Origin: Eucalyptus grandis
Lineage: Eukaryota; Streptophyta; Magnoliopsida; Myrtales; Myrtaceae
Assembly (NCBI RefSeq): GCF_016545825.1
Contig: NC_052614.1
Coordinates: 26,127,669-26,191,668, forward strand
Direction of reading: 5' to 3'
Length of the DNA stretch: 64,000 nt
This document shows, piece after piece, positions 11,093-23,022 of the stretch (its first letter is position 1; the number at the start of each line of letters is the position of its first letter). Under the pieces are notes generated by a model, which saw only the letters and a list, made by a program, of their open reading frames with translations, ran no database searches and was not told where the DNA came from. The translations under genes were made by a program, and so were the position numbers.

Positions 11093-11425
11093 AGCAGGTG
11101 TTGGGAGTTTGTGCAGCTAGAAGTTGACCTTGACCTTCTGACTTTTTTTTGCTTGTAGGTCACATGGAAGTTTCTTTTGTGGTAGGCCTGTATATATTAA
11201 ACTCCTTGGGTTAACTTGTTGATAAATAAATCGTAGTTTTTGTAAAAAATTCATTGTTGTGTTTTACTATCCCAATTATTGTTGATTGTCTGGGTGTTTA
11301 ATTTAGTCACTTATGCATGCGTATAATCGAAAGATAAAAAGAATGGGTCGGTGACACGTCCTGGAACGTCACATTTTTAATCGACCGTTGAGGGATGTTC
11401 ATGTACTCAGGTTCGGGGCGTGACA

Positions 11426-11645
11426 ATGGGTACTTATTTTTAATTGTAACTTGATTTAATTGCTGATAATTAATGCAAAGGCATATCAACCCATCTTTCT
11501 TCTTCACAAACAACATTGATACACCAAGGTGATGCACTAGGTCAAATAAAATTCTTATTAAGCAATTGTTGTAGCTGCACCTTTTACTCTTTCAGCTCTG
11601 CTAAAGCCATTTGATAGGGAGCTTTGGAAATAGGTTCCATTCCAA
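11426..11645 (-). pseudogene. Ty3/gypsy reverse transcriptase N-terminus, truncated
   Basis: On the minus strand it reads [31 protein letters not shown], then [19 protein letters not shown] and [11 protein letters not shown]. These match the start of the plant gypsy RT domain (normally ISKAPYRMAPAEL...FVKKKDGSMRLCIDYR). Stops lie after LKE and after NFI. The domain ends abruptly at 11426, where the end of the forward LTR (8165-11425) begins, so the catalytic YxDD motif is absent. It belongs to the reverse element whose 5' LTR is 13488-16612. Confidence 0.85.
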
Positions 11646-11930
11646 GAGTGAGTTCAATAACAAATTCAATTTTACACTCCAGCGATAACCCCGGTAGCTC
11701 ATTTGAAAGACATCAGGAAATTTACGAACTACAGGGATTTCCTCAAGTTTTGTTACTTCCTTTGATTGATCTTTTAACAATGTCAAATATCCCTTGCAAT
11801 CGTCGTTGAGAAGACGATGTGCCTCAAGTGTAGAGACAAGTGACATTAAATGATTTGACCAATTTCTAAAGAATTTAAAACTAGGATGATTAAGTGGATT
11901 GAACTGGATTATTTTCTGATAACAATCCAC
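11601..11930 (-). pseudogene. Gypsy pol linker between protease and RT
   Basis: The frame includes EEIPVVRKFPDVF, the usual phrase just before the RT domain in plant gypsy pol (VVREFPDVFP). It is open for 109 codons and then shifts frame relative to the RT start. It joins the protease and RT fragments of the same reverse element. Confidence 0.7.
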
Positions 11931-11951
11931 ATTGACTCGCTGCTTACAAAG

Positions 11952-12185
11952 TCAATCCATTTCCAAAATAACATCAAAATCGTACATGGTCAACACAATT
12001 AAATCTACCATATGATCTTGTCCACCTATAGTAACCTTACAACCCTTACATATCAACGTGGACAAAATCGCATCTCTTAGCGATGTAGACACACTAAGGG
12101 ATATTTCAAGTGGTCCGGGGTTTACTTTAATCAATTGAACGAACCGTGCGGATATGAATGAATGTGTGGCACCAGTATCAAACAA
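11952..12185 (-). pseudogene. Gypsy retropepsin-like protease fragment
   Basis: It reads MFDTGATHSFIS, with the aspartic protease DTGA active-site motif, and later TMYDFDVILEMD, the second conserved part of plant gypsy proteases (usually MxxFDVILGMDWL). It is open for 77 codons. Its position between gag (right) and RT (left) on the minus strand fits gypsy order. Confidence 0.85.
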
Positions 12186-12522
12186 AGCATAAGCATTATT
12201 GTCACATGATACTTAATATAACCAACTTGGAAGCCTTAGCTTCCTCTTACGTGATTGCATAAACTCAATCTTGAGCTGTCGCCCTCCAGATATTTCCCTA
12301 CTGTGGGACTTTGTTCCATGGAAGTTATTGGATAGGCATGCCATGTTGTTGTTGCGTCACCAAAGGACTCTCCCTTATCATATGGTCTTGTTATCCACAT
12401 CTAAAACAAGCTCTTGTCCGAGCCAGGCATGGTTTACTTCCATGTTGCTTCCCGCAATATCAACATACAATATTTTGACGTTGTATCCACCCAATTTGTC
12501 GGTTGTTCTGTGTGGATCCAAG

Positions 12523-13296
12523 CTATCGTCTAGCATTATTTCTCTTATTTGGACCACACGTTTGCTTTCCAATTTGCGCGGGCCTCTTATTACGACGAAA
12601 GTTAGCTCGAAATGCCTGATGATTAGGTAGTGCTTGGAATGTTGATGCCGTTGCTAACTTTGCCAAATCTTTCCCTACAAGTTGTGCATACTCATAGAGC
12701 TCCTCATAATCATTGACATTTAAAGGCACTAGTGTGCTTCTAATTTTCGGTCTCATACCATCCAAAAATCTCTTAGCTTTGTCCTCTCTGTCCTCAACCA
12801 ACTTAGGGGTGAACCTTCACAATTTTTCAAACTTTGCCTCATACCGACCCACAGTTAGATCATTCCGCTTCTTCTGCATAAACTCCATCATCTTTTTCTC
12901 TTGGGCACAATTCAAGAAATACTTCCTGAAAAATGCTTTAACAAAGCCACTCCAAGTCATAGTAGCCTCGGCTGGGAATATTATTCCTTTAGATGCCCTC
13001 CACCAGTGATTGGCATTTCCTACCTTAGCAATATCATTGCAATTGAGTAATGCAAATATTTTCTCCATCCCATTGACCCACGATTATGCCTCTTTAGGGT
13101 TTCCTACTCCAACAAACCTTGGTGGCTTCACCTTCAAGAATTGTTCAATCAAATCTTGTAAACGGTGTTTGCCATTCCCTGAACTAGAGGCAGCTTGTTG
13201 TAAAGCCTGCTTTTCCATCAAACTTTCAACATTTGCAAGTGCTAGAAGGATTCCCTCCATTCGAGGATCTTCCTCCGAGTTATTACCAGAGCTCAT
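12523..13296 (-). pseudogene. Gypsy gag polyprotein fragment (retrotrans_gag)
   Basis: Minus-strand frames read in order: an N-terminal stretch with FLKVKPPRFVG; then ANHWWRASKGI, MTWSGFVKAFFRKYF and EFMQKKRNDLTVGRYEAKF; then FLDGMRPKIRSTLVPL and YEELYEYAQLV. This is the standard plant gypsy gag domain. It is split into three frames with a stop around 13070-13084 and another change near 12810. It starts about 190 bp inside the primer-binding site, as expected for gag. Host function is unlikely. Confidence 0.85.
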
Positions 13297-13468
13297 CTTG
13301 TCTTACAATACCTACAATATTATTTTAGTAGCTAACTAATTAGTAATAAATATTCTTGTACCACACAACCAGTCAAGGGCAAACACATGCATTTGGTCTT
13401 TTATAATTGCACGGTCTACTTTACTACTGTAACCACTAAGCGCACATTATCACTTCATGGGTAAACAT

Positions 13469-13480
13469 GCCCTGATACCA
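13469..13480 (-). other. Primer-binding site, initiator-Met tRNA type
   Basis: The minus strand reads TGGTATCAGGGC seven bases after the LTR end, close to the plant iMet primer site TGGTATCAGAGC. It marks the 5' end of the reverse gypsy element. Confidence 0.8.
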
Positions 13481-13487
13481 AACAGGT

Positions 13488-16400
13488 TGTGACATCCCAG
13501 AACGTCACGCGCGACACATGTACTTTTTTTTTTTTTTTTTTAAATTTAATAGCAAGCGGAAGCATTACAAATACAACACCATACAACATACAAAAAGATC
13601 ATCGCACAAGTTAAATATTACACATAATATTTCATTATATTAACTTCATATTTACAACTCATAATAGTATGACAAACAATACACAAAATACCAAAATACT
13701 TGGGAAGAAGTAGGATCACCTAACTTTAACTTTATCCTCCTATACCCAAAAACCTGCATATACAACACTAAAGCTAAAATCTAAGGATCGATGACCTCCC
13801 CCATCGATGGTCCATTGGAAATGTAGTCAGCAAGACTATCAAATCCTCTGAGCGGTCCCAACCAATTGCCATCAAAGATCCTGTACCAAGCTATATACTG
13901 ATGCGGAACCCACTTAGCAAGTCCCACGTTGACCTAGACTGTTGTTGTACACTTAACATACATAAGAATCGTATAAGGCAATACCACTTCTTCATAACTA
14001 TACTCAATGTGAGCTGGAGCTCCAAAAAGCGGCAGTGGCGTAAGAGCTATCCTACAGGTTTGAAAAAATAAATAAATGAATAAGCCGAGACTTAGTAAAT
14101 GAAATTCTTAAGTCGAAGATAGGAGATCTACCTATCATTCCATCTGGTATCAACAAAAATCGTGAATTCAAGGCAGTATAAAACAACCATGCATTACGAG
14201 TGCAAGAATAAATGTACAATTTTTCATATCATGACATATCAATGAGGAAATCATAATAGTGCATAAGATCGATCACACATGTGCAAATGGATATAAAAAA
14301 TATATACAAGTACCACAACATCTCATTATCTTACACATATGAACTCATTCGTCACTGGCTAAGACCATCTCGATTCATGAGGCATCTCGACTAACGAGGC
14401 ATCGTCAATGCCAACTCATGGGGGATGGAATTATACATACCCATTGGCCACGCCTCAGCCTATCAATCACGGGTGTCCTCTACATTAGTGAGGATTAATA
14501 CATCACTGTACATCCGCATGATGATAGCCATTTATTAATATCATACCATGGCTTCACAAGCCATGTCATACCATGACTACACGAGCCATGTCATCATAAA
14601 ATTTCATGTCATCTCAACCTTGTATAGAACCGTCTCATACGATAGAACATTTGGTTGACTTCAAAGTCTCATATATGCTCATACAAGGGAATTTGCTCCA
14701 TGATGAATAGGCCGTGACAAAGGTCTTAATCATGTAATATCAAAGACATACATAATTAATCATAACATAATAAGTGCGACATACTTTTTGGTGTCCACAA
14801 TTGCAAGTGACAACACATTACTCTCTTTGCATTTTCATATAACCATGAGAATCGATTAATTACGTACACTTTAACAATTAAATATTCTTCTTCTTTTCAC
14901 TAATCCATAATCATTTGGTAGAGAACTTTTACTAGTTTATTAATTCTTGATGTCCATTTAGCAATATACTCTATTATTCCAATAATTAAAAGTAACTCAT
15001 ATATTTACATTTTTAAATAAAATCACCCTTGATTAAGCTCACTTTTTCCACGAAAATTAAGAAGTATTTTCTATAATTCCAAATTCTTAAAAACTAGACT
15101 ATTGCCCTAGTAAAATGATCATTTTATAAATTTACCCATAATTTTTTATTTTCAACCAACTAAGTCATATTAATTAAATTAAAACTAAAAGATATACTTT
15201 TTGTTATCTAAGACATAATAACATTTTTTTTTATACTATAGACATCACATATTTTACAAAACTATTAAAACAACCCACTTTTGATTTATTAGTACAACTA
15301 GTTCCAATTTTTGCATAATTTACACTTCATCTAAATTAAACAATTAACTTTGAAAATAACTTTACCACCTATCATAATAAGATTCCACAAGCTGTGAACA
15401 GTCCCCAGAATTTTCATTTTTTGCAGATTCGTCCCTCATCTTGGTGAAATTACAAATTTACCCCTAAAGCTTCTAAAATCACTTTTTTGAACCGGTTTGA
15501 TTTCCCTTGTTAATTCTTACTTAGAAACCTACTTATTAAAACTAAAAATCATAAAATAAACCTGTTCGTAGCCTTAGCTCCATTCTGGAAATTTCAAAAT
15601 TATCCCATATTTTGTCAAAAATTTACCAAAACACCCATTCTTAATACAAATCCAACAATCACCATAGCTCAACAATTAACCATGGCAACTTACACACATA
15701 TAGAGTAAAATCTATAGTAAATAAACAAACAATCAATCAACCAAGCTTAAGAGTACTAAGTAGACCATTCTAACTTAGTCCTTAGGATTTTCACTTACCT
15801 TGAGTAAAATCTTCAACAAACAAAGCCTTACTCACCTTGAAATCAAAATAATTATTAATTTAACAAGTGTCATTCTTTAGAAAATAACAAAACTCATTTG
15901 ATAAAAATAAAAGGAAATCCATGAAGATACCTTGTAAGACACTAAATTGAAAGTGAGGGTGTGAGCCTTATCTTGAAAGAGAAAGTGAATAAAACTTGAA
16001 CTTGAAGAAGTGAAGAAAATGGAGGTGCACGTTCAAGGAGGTAAGGGAAATAAGGCATTTATCTATTGTCTTCCAAAGTTATTCTCTACATTTAAGAGTG
16101 GCTTGAAGTAACATTTATTAGCCTTGGTTAAAGGTAATACTGCCAATTAACTATGGTTAAATGTAGACAAAAAAAAAACTAGGGTTAAGATTATGTCATG
16201 CATGAGGTCATATAGATAAATTCAAAGGATTTAATTTAGACACATGGATTAAAAAAAAAAAAAGTGGTGGAGATGAAGACATTTGTCTAAGTTGTCACGG
16301 TGACAAATGGCATGGTTTAATAAAAAAAAAAATGGAGATATTATGTTCATTTGGATAAATACATTATATTGCAGTAAATAATCAAAGAAATGGTATTTGT

Positions 16401-16612
16401 TTGAAACGTCGGTAAATCAAAAAATTATTTTAATACCACTAAAATTATTAACAAAAGATATAGAACAATAAGGAAACATTAATTTAGTAAAAATTCAATG
16501 TTTGAAAATTCTTCAATACGTATTCAAGAGTGTGTCGATTCTTGCCGACAGTTACTATACTAATTATATATCCTAAATATCATAAACTATAGAGAAAATT
16601 CCAAACGTCACA
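13488..16612 (-). mobile_element. 5' LTR of reverse Ty3/gypsy element (about 3.1 kb)
   Basis: On the minus strand it begins TGTGACGTTTGG at 16612 and ends GGGATGTCACA at 13488, directly before the primer-binding site. Its right edge cuts a Mutator transposase reading frame. The five bases after it (16613-16617, ACATT) are the expected target duplication, but the partner is not visible because the element is truncated on the left. The LTR is AT-rich and carries a decayed copy of the LTR-embedded ORF (13781-14056). Confidence 0.82.
13781..14056 (-). pseudogene. Conserved ORF embedded in gypsy LTR, copy 2
   Basis: The minus strand reads PLFGAPAHIEYSYEEVVLPY, then CTTTV, a TAG stop, VNVGLAKWVPHQYIAWY and finally GPLRGFDSL, ending at a TAG. 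It aligns almost without gaps to the ORFs at 10731-11092 and 28062-28412. The stop sits where copy 1 has Trp (TGG). The ORF is preceded on the minus strand by a T-rich tract and CCTGTAG, acceptor-like. The initiator ATG is ATA here. Function unknown. Confidence 0.5.
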
Positions 16613-18248
16613 ACATTGCCTTTTATTGGTCGCTCATGAACGTCCATTCTTCCCCATTTGTTATCTCTAGGTCATTCATTATATTTTTAGGAACCAACAT
16701 CAATTGTCCTTGTTCTCTACCCTCACAATAGCCCAAGTCAGGGGAAATATTTGATTATTCGTATCTCTTCCAATTGCAGTTAGTAATTCTCTCTTGTACA
16801 AGCCCTTCAAGAAATAGTTGTCTAATCCTATAGTCCATCTACAACAAGATAAAAATCTACGTCTGCATGTATTGAAGCATGCATAGAACTTATTGAACTT
16901 GGTCTTACTATTAGCAAGTGATCTCTCCACGACCTCTACATACATTCTACTTGAAGCATTTTTCAGTCTATACTTCCAAGCATAATCCCACATCTACCCA
17001 TATTCCTTGTTGTACTAACCAATGAGTATCCTCATCACCTTTTGCTTCAATCTTTTGCACTGATTCCTGGATACATTGATATTTATATGCTCCTTCACCA
17101 ACATCCTGAACTCAGTACTCTTCATCTCGGGCATCAGCTTGATCAAATCGAAGAAGTGCTTGGACAACCATGCACTTGTTACTCTTTTATTTTCAAAATT
17201 AATGGAACAAGTATGTTCCTTTTGGTAGGCCCTAATCTAGAGGACCCATTCCTCCTAACAAACACGTCGTATATCTTCCATAGACAATTTTGCTGCGAAT
17301 TTCTAGTTCTTAAAAGGGTTTTAGTGTTTCTAATGAAATCAATATTCCTTTATACAGCAATGGAGTTTTTCAGCATAACTTCTATAAATTATTTCGCATC
17401 TTGGAATTTCATACTTACTCATAAAGTAGGGGAAGCAACAGATAGATCATAGGAAGGAAACTTACTTTTCCTTTTACACACAGCTCCTTGATATTTTTCA
17501 AGCTCATCTTGAGAAGTAGCATTCTCGATGCTTTCTTCATAATCACTCTCCTCAGTAGCAATACCAGCATCTCCAACTCCTTCGGCCTTATTTACAACTT
17601 CATCAGTTACCTACAAAGCTACAAACCTATCTACCAAAAACTCAATTTGTTTTTTCCTTGACTGTGCAAGTTCATTGTCGTCGTCATCACTTAAGAAATT
17701 TTCAATAGGCAACCCTTCATCGTCATCATCACTATATTCAATTACTTCCCAATTTAATCTAGTGATTGTTATATCACCTATGTCATTATTACTTTGCGGA
17801 TCTATGCCCCTCTCCTCCCCATCTTGTCTATCATGCCTTCCTTCATTCTTAATCTCAGTACTAGCTTGAATACCATCTCCCTCTTCACCTACTTGGGTGC
17901 TCTCTCTCCGTTATCATCTTCGTCCTTAGTGTCACTATTGTACTCAACGCATACTTTTGCCTTTTTACCGTGAAGATAATGGTGTTGGACATCCCTAAAA
18001 CCATTATCATCTTCTAAGCTTCTCAAACCATCGCTCAAGCCCTTTCTAGGAACACAATACAACAACTTCAGTACTTTACATGGCAAATACGTCATTATAT
18101 CCCTAACAAATCCACTATAATATGTTTTTTTAATATCGACAAATATAGTGCCATCATTTCCCCCCTCATACTTCCACTCATCCTCCCCAATCGCAAAATC
18201 TCCGTTGTAGCAAATAATGATAGCAACATAATCATTGTCATAAGCCAT
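16613..18248 (-). pseudogene. MuDR-family transposase, broken and truncated
   Basis: From ATG at 18248 the minus strand encodes an N-terminal PB1-like module typical of plant MULE proteins (YNGDF, WKYEGG, VRDIMTYLPCK, ending KVCVEYNSDTKDEDD). After frame changes comes the MuDR DNA-binding and catalytic region: WLSKHFFDLIKLMPEMKSTE, INVSRNQC, then MWDYAWKYRL, TIGLDNYFLKGLYKRELL, IGRDTNNQIFPLTWAIVRVE, and finally LEITNGEEWTFMSDQ. The catalytic-core GLD..FLKG, L.A.GRD and W..V motifs are visible. Stops (before MWDYA, after SDQ) and shifts disable it. The frame ends at 16613 where an LTR is inserted. The rest of the DDE domain and the zinc finger are absent from the window. Confidence 0.85.
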
Positions 18249-19372
18249 TTATGCAACCAAGGAAAAAAACAAAAGTAATTAACTTTTGAGACCACATCAA
18301 CAAAGGACAATAGACAATTGCACATGGAGGTCTTTACACTCTCATAGACTTCATTAAAGAAAATGGAAGAGATACATAGGTCAAACTACTCATTGAAAAG
18401 ATGTCCCCCACAACTAATAGAGGTCCCCACATTGATAAGATGCCCCCCACGACAATCTCTTTGATTATCTTACCTTCCCTTAAAATATTGACCAATAAAC
18501 AAAGGTCCTTATGACAAGCATAGGTCCTCACGACACCCATTTCAACACTTTCATTTTAAAAAATGACTAGAGGTCCGCATGACAACCATTCCGAACCTTA
18601 AATATTGTCCTCACACATCACATTTCACATCCGACCCCTAGAGATTGCCTCGCACATTACAATACCACATTTGAGCCCTAAATTACAATCATAGTAGCAT
18701 AGGAGCCCTACTTTTCCCCTTGCTAAGCTCTACATTTTGAGGCTGACCCTTAAATTGCCAATCCAAACCCTATTAGGGTTCGAGCACCACATATGAACCC
18801 TAAATTGCACATTAGAGTACCATTCGAGCCCTACATTTTCCAGCCAACCCCCACATTTCCCAACCGAGCCCCAAATTTCCCATCGGAGCCTTAATAGATG
18901 AGTCTAAACCCTGATTTCACCATAGGGGAGGGGGAGAAGAGGACAAACTTGGGTGAGCAACAACAGTGAGCTGCGATGACGAGCAATGACCGACCTTAGT
19001 GAGCATGAACGGTGACCATGAACGGCGACGGAGAGAAGGGTGTCGGTGTGAGCATGAATGTGAACGGAGAGGAGCATCGATGGCTAGATCTAATCTGGTG
19101 TAAGCCTAAAAATTACTAAATGACGTCGCTTAGCACCAAAGAAAAACGACATTGTTTAGGTCGCCAAAGCCAACATGGATGGGGCAACGTCGTTTTTATT
19201 GTCCACGTGTGCTTTTTAATATATATGCCACCTTAGTAAATCATGTTGTCAAAAAATGCTATGTATGCAATTTGGCCAAATTTTTTTGCCGTTGGCACTT
19301 AACTAATCCATTTTACTCCGATTTTGGCACTTAAGTGTCATTTTCCTAACTTTTGGCATTTAAGTGTCTCCC
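16613..19372 (-). mobile_element. Mutator-like (MuDR) autonomous-type element, truncated by LTR insertion
   Basis: The right end near 19372 reads on the minus strand GGGAGACACTTAAATGCC followed by repeated CACTTAAGTGCCAAAA phrases, like the TIRs at 486-571. TGCAGTAGG at 19373-19381 is a candidate target duplication. The transposase lies inside on the minus strand. The left part is missing because the gypsy LTR at 13488-16612 inserted into the coding region. About 0.9 kb (18250-19150) between TIR and start codon shows no coding signal apart from repeated GAGCCCTA phrases. Confidence 0.75.
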
Positions 19373-19667
19373 TGCAGTAGGTTTTGTCACTCCAAGAGTC
19401 TATTTTTATAATATATATCCCATTCTCAATATGTCAATTTATATATTGTGTTTGCTAATAAAAGCAATGAAATTTTTTTTATCTCACCCAACAGAATGAA
19501 TCTTTTGAAACAATTCTTTCTGGATAATCACGTTAGCAAGTGGGAAATTACTAAAGTCACATAACAATTTGTTTTTCTTCTCGGATAATTAAAGGGAATT
19601 CATATAGCCATCATTATTATTTAATAGCATTAGAATTTCTTAACTAACTTGTTTTCCATCATAAAGG
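19373..19667. other. Intergenic AT-rich sequence
   Basis: I see no gene or clear repeat here apart from short A/T-rich runs. Confidence 0.5.
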
Positions 19668-19925
19668 ACAATGAAAAGAAAACCTTGAACAAGAAATTTC
19701 TTTGAAGCTCCTTGGAGCTCCGGATTGGAGAGAATAAAGGACAATGAACAGGAAAATTCTCTAAAGCTTCCTAGAGCTACGCATTGACAATGAAATATCT
19801 TGAAAAGGAAAGTTCTGGGAGCTTCCTAGAGCTGCGCATTGAAAAAGGAAAAAGGACAATGAAAAGAAAATCTTGAACAGAAATTCCTTTGAAGCTTCCT
19901 GGAGCTGCGGATTGACAATGAAAAA
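19668..19925. repeat. Degenerate minisatellite, units of about 50-75 bp
   Basis: GACAATGAAAAGAAAA-CTTGAAC and GAAGCTTCCTGGAGCTGCG-ATTG phrases recur about four times in the same order. It is a small decayed tandem array. The minus-strand ORFs across it are artefacts of the repeat. Confidence 0.7.
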
Positions 19926-20989
19926 TCCATTTAGCTTTAGAAAAAGCTTCAACCTTCAAAAGTCACGGAAATACTCCATTAAATTATAAATTTGTGTCCA
20001 AAGTGAATGAATATGAAAAGGAAGGAGTTACATAAAAGCATCCTATGGAGAGCCGCTTTAACAAGAATGAAAATGGTGAAAACAGAAATTATGCATTTTA
20101 TTCTTGAAGCCAAAAAGTGAAAATGATTTTTTCCATATTTTCTTTTGAAAATTCTCCATATCAGTCAAATATAGTGAGGATGAAAATTCGAAGTATTTTT
20201 TCAAACCATTTTTAGTTTTAGTGGGTGCAATTACAACGAGGGCGAAGGCACATGACATAAGCAGGATGGACACTATATGCACCATTGTAGAGGATGGACA
20301 CTCGAAGGCACATGACATAAGCAGCAAATCTAATAAACCGATTAAGTTTTTAGGCCTTTGGACTATGCGCAGATGGCTCTAACTTTTCGTGATATTTGAA
20401 CAGGTGATTCTAATTTCTAAAATAGACCTACAATTTTTGTAAACATAATTAGTATGAGACCCAAAATACATTTAACTTTCGTATCAAAATACATTTAACT
20501 TTCGTATCACGTTTTATATTATTTGACAAATCATATATCTCTCACTTATTCTTTCATCATTTGGGTAAAAAAGAATAAACTTTTTTTTATTAGAGAGGTG
20601 TACAAATATATTTGGTTTTCTTTTAGATTCCAATTTCCAACCCACCGAGGAACACAATCATTTGGAGCTCCATCAGAAGAGCAAATGCTCTCACTTTATT
20701 TTTTTTGTTTTCCCGTTGATAAAAAAGCAGGATTAAGGCTATTTTTTGGTCATCAAAGTGGGTGAGTTAAAAAAAGCAAGTCAGGCGACAAATGCCCCTC
20801 GTCTCATGCCTTACTCGGCTCATCTTTTTCCTGTGAAACTTCCATCAGTGTTGATTCCATTCATCTTTTGAAAAACTTTCGTTGCAGACTTCTGTTTCAC
20901 ACCACTTTTGTACTTGAATACGACAACGTCATAGAATATGCTATTATGATGTTCTTCTACTTACTTAGCTGATGTATCGTAATGTTAAA
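19926..20989. other. Intergenic sequence with a short direct repeat
   Basis: The phrase GAAGGCACATGACATAAGCAG occurs twice about 60 bp apart (near 20243 and 20303). CATTTAACTTTCGTATCA is repeated in tandem near 20470-20510. I see no gene. Confidence 0.5.
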
Positions 20990-21524
20990 GTGAAATGGGC
21001 ATTTCGTCAACGTGCTTAGGGTCCATTTTCTCACGAGCTGATCACTCACGAGTTAACTAACCAATTGGGTGAAGCCGTTAAGGGACGTATCTGCAGTAAA
21101 ATCCCTAAAAAGCTACTCAATTTGTTGGATTGGACTAAAATCACGTTTGATCGATTTTTAACCACGAAATTGAACTCAATTTCGGGAATCGAATTTTAAG
21201 CGCGTCATAATTCTTATTTTTAGGATCCTGTCTCATCGTTCGTCAATTTATTGACGAGTCCGAAATTTCAAGAAAGAAATTATCGGAAGAAAAATTGGAG
21301 CCCGAAAGGAAATAAAAAGGGAAAGAGAAAAGAAAATAAAGTAAGAATAATTATATTAGTTTTACTTTATTTTTCTCTCTCTCCCTCTCTCTTCTTTCCT
21401 CTCTCTTTTTTTTTCTCTCTTCTCTTTTCTCTCTCTCTTCTCTCCCCTCTCCCTTTTCCCCTCGTGCGATTCCCCCACCGCCTACCTTTTCTCTCTCTTT
21501 TCCCTCTTTGACTGGTCGATACGT

Positions 21525-21564
<40 letters not shown>

Positions 21565-21568
21565 CTTT
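20990..21568 (+). mobile_element. Gypsy LTR fragment (same family as 8165-11425)
   Basis: The stretch from CGTCAACGTGCTTAGGGTCC through GATCACTCACGAGTTAACTAA, CTAAAAAGCTAC and TTTTAACCACGAAATTGAA, and a CT-rich leader, parallels 8210-9050 of the forward LTR in order. Both LTR ends are missing. Confidence 0.75.
21523..21568. repeat. (CT)n microsatellite
   Basis: A run of about 18 CT units followed by T-rich sequence. The Arg/Glu-rich minus-strand ORFs here come from this run. Confidence 0.9.
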
Positions 21569-21997
21569 TCTTTTTTTTTTTTTGGTAAAGGTAAGTAATA
21601 TATTGATTTTGCAAGAAAGAAGACAAGAGGGAGGCCTGGCACCGACAAAAAACAGACACTCAAGAAGACAAAAGTCTAGAACGAGTGTAAGGGTGCCATG
21701 GTTCCCCAGAAAAAAAGGAGCAACAACAACAAAAGGAAAGAAAAGACAACAAAAACTAGAAAACCTCCATCAATCAAAAATAGAAGGATGGATGTTCCAG
21801 CTTCGTTGAAGTCTTCTATTCATGGGCACATCAGGAACATGCTTAAAAGTCATAGCCTTGTCTTTGATAGCCTTCTGAAGATGCATTTTCATCGTTGGAA
21901 GATAGAGAGTCTGATTCCGAAAAAGCACATTGTTCCGCTCTTTCCAAATGATATAACACATTGCACCAAAACTAAACCGAGCTAGGATCCGGCTCAT
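21569..21997 (-). pseudogene. LINE (non-LTR retrotransposon) 3' end fragment
   Basis: The minus strand encodes LARFSFGAMCYIIWKERNNVLF followed by KMHLQKAIKDKA. This resembles the C-terminal tail after the zinc-binding RT-associated domain of plant LINEs (FGA..Y.IWKERN.RLF). Downstream on the minus strand the sequence runs into an A-tract (T-run 21569-21583 on plus), the expected LINE 3' end. It is 5'-truncated, as LINEs often are. There is no RT motif. Confidence 0.65.
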
Positions 21998-22680
21998 GTA
22001 TCGTAATGTCGTAACGTTACAATAGGGACACTGTAAAGGTTTTCCTCATCTTCCGGCCTTTGCTACGAGCCAGTGGCCTTGAACATAGCAATTTTATCAA
22101 TGTCAATCCAATGATTTACTCTGACAAAGTTTTGATTGCACAGCTTAACGCAATTTAAAAGGACAGCTAACATTAAAATGCCTAAATCAAATGGCTGACG
22201 AGGACATGGCAAAATTGTTATGCACGAACATGCCAGACCAGAAGTGGCCCCATCTTCCTCATATTTTTGACTAGTCATCGAATCGATCTTTCTTTCTTTT
22301 TTTTGTTGGCCTTCCTTTTCTTTCTGAGTTGCTGTTCATGTACGCCGTGATTCTCACGGGATAGAAAAGAAGAGTAATCAAATGTACGACTTTGCTTGCA
22401 CGCTAATCTTGTTGATTTTTTGGCAAAACAAAATGTTAGTTTAACTTGACCATTGAAAAATATGGAGATTCACATAATCGGATCTTTCTAAACGTGTACT
22501 TGAAAAGCTCTTGTCAATGTTTCACTTTTTTTTTTTTTTTTTTTGAGAGAGAGAGATACAATAGGAGTTTTCTATGAAAGTGGCATAGATTTACTTAGTG
22601 ATTTATCATTTTAGAGCAACCTCCTTAAGAAAAAATTAGATTGCTGATTGAAAATAATAAACTTTTCTTATTTGAATATA
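21998..22680. other. Intergenic sequence
   Basis: It includes a T-run followed by (GA)n near 22507-22556. No recognisable gene. The minus-strand ORF at 22063-22278 has no domain I recognise. Confidence 0.4.
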
Positions 22681-23022
22681 AAGTCTTGGATCCTTGGATG
22701 GCCAGAACTCAGCATAGTTCAAGCACGCACGATAAAGAGCGTTGCGTGTGGGTAATCCAACGTCAAAGGTGAGAATCGGTGGAGATCACAGCAGTGTGTG
22801 GATTGCGCTATTTGAGCACTCCTTAGTTAATTGGCGACTACTTGCTCTTCTCCTCCTCTCTTTCTTGTTTTGATCGCTCCATTTTCTTCTGATTAGTTGT
22901 AGAAGAGCTTTTATTTTTCTTTGAATGTAGCTCTCAATTGAGTTCCAGAGACATTTCTGCAATTCCCAGATCTGGGATTCCATATTCCTCTTCTTTTGAA
23001 GCTCCGCTCCATCTATCTCAAG
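22681..23022 (+). promoter_or_regulatory. Probable promoter and 5' leader of the TNL gene
   Basis: The 340 bp before the ATG contains a CT-rich leader (about 22845-22870). It lacks repeats, unlike flanking sequence. No clear TATA box is assignable. Inferred from position only. Confidence 0.35.

Larger units (their letters stand above)
8165..11425 (+). mobile_element. 3' LTR of forward Ty3/gypsy element (about 3.26 kb)
   Basis: It starts TGTGATATCCCG right after a purine-rich stretch (GGACGAAATTTTTGTACAATGGGAAGAGT region) and ends GGGGCGTGACA. It has TG...CA ends like the solo LTR at 27681-30744, whose ends are the same when reversed. The right edge cuts cleanly into the RT of a reverse gypsy element at 11426. 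The expected target duplication would be ATGGG (11426-11430), but no left copy is visible, so the 5' side is lost. It includes a CT-rich leader (about 8990-9130), a CCACCA-rich stretch (about 9160-9400) and a decayed ORF near its 3' end. Confidence 0.82.

Noticed and set aside
17042..17452. 136-codon plus-strand ORF
   Set aside because: Antisense to MuDR transposase, whose conserved motifs are on the minus strand.
21351..21663. Two Arg/Glu-rich minus-strand ORFs of about 100 codons
   Set aside because: Produced by the (CT)n microsatellite and CT-rich LTR leader.
22063..22278. 71-codon minus-strand ORF upstream of the TNL
   Set aside because: No domain, codon bias or conserved neighbour to support it.
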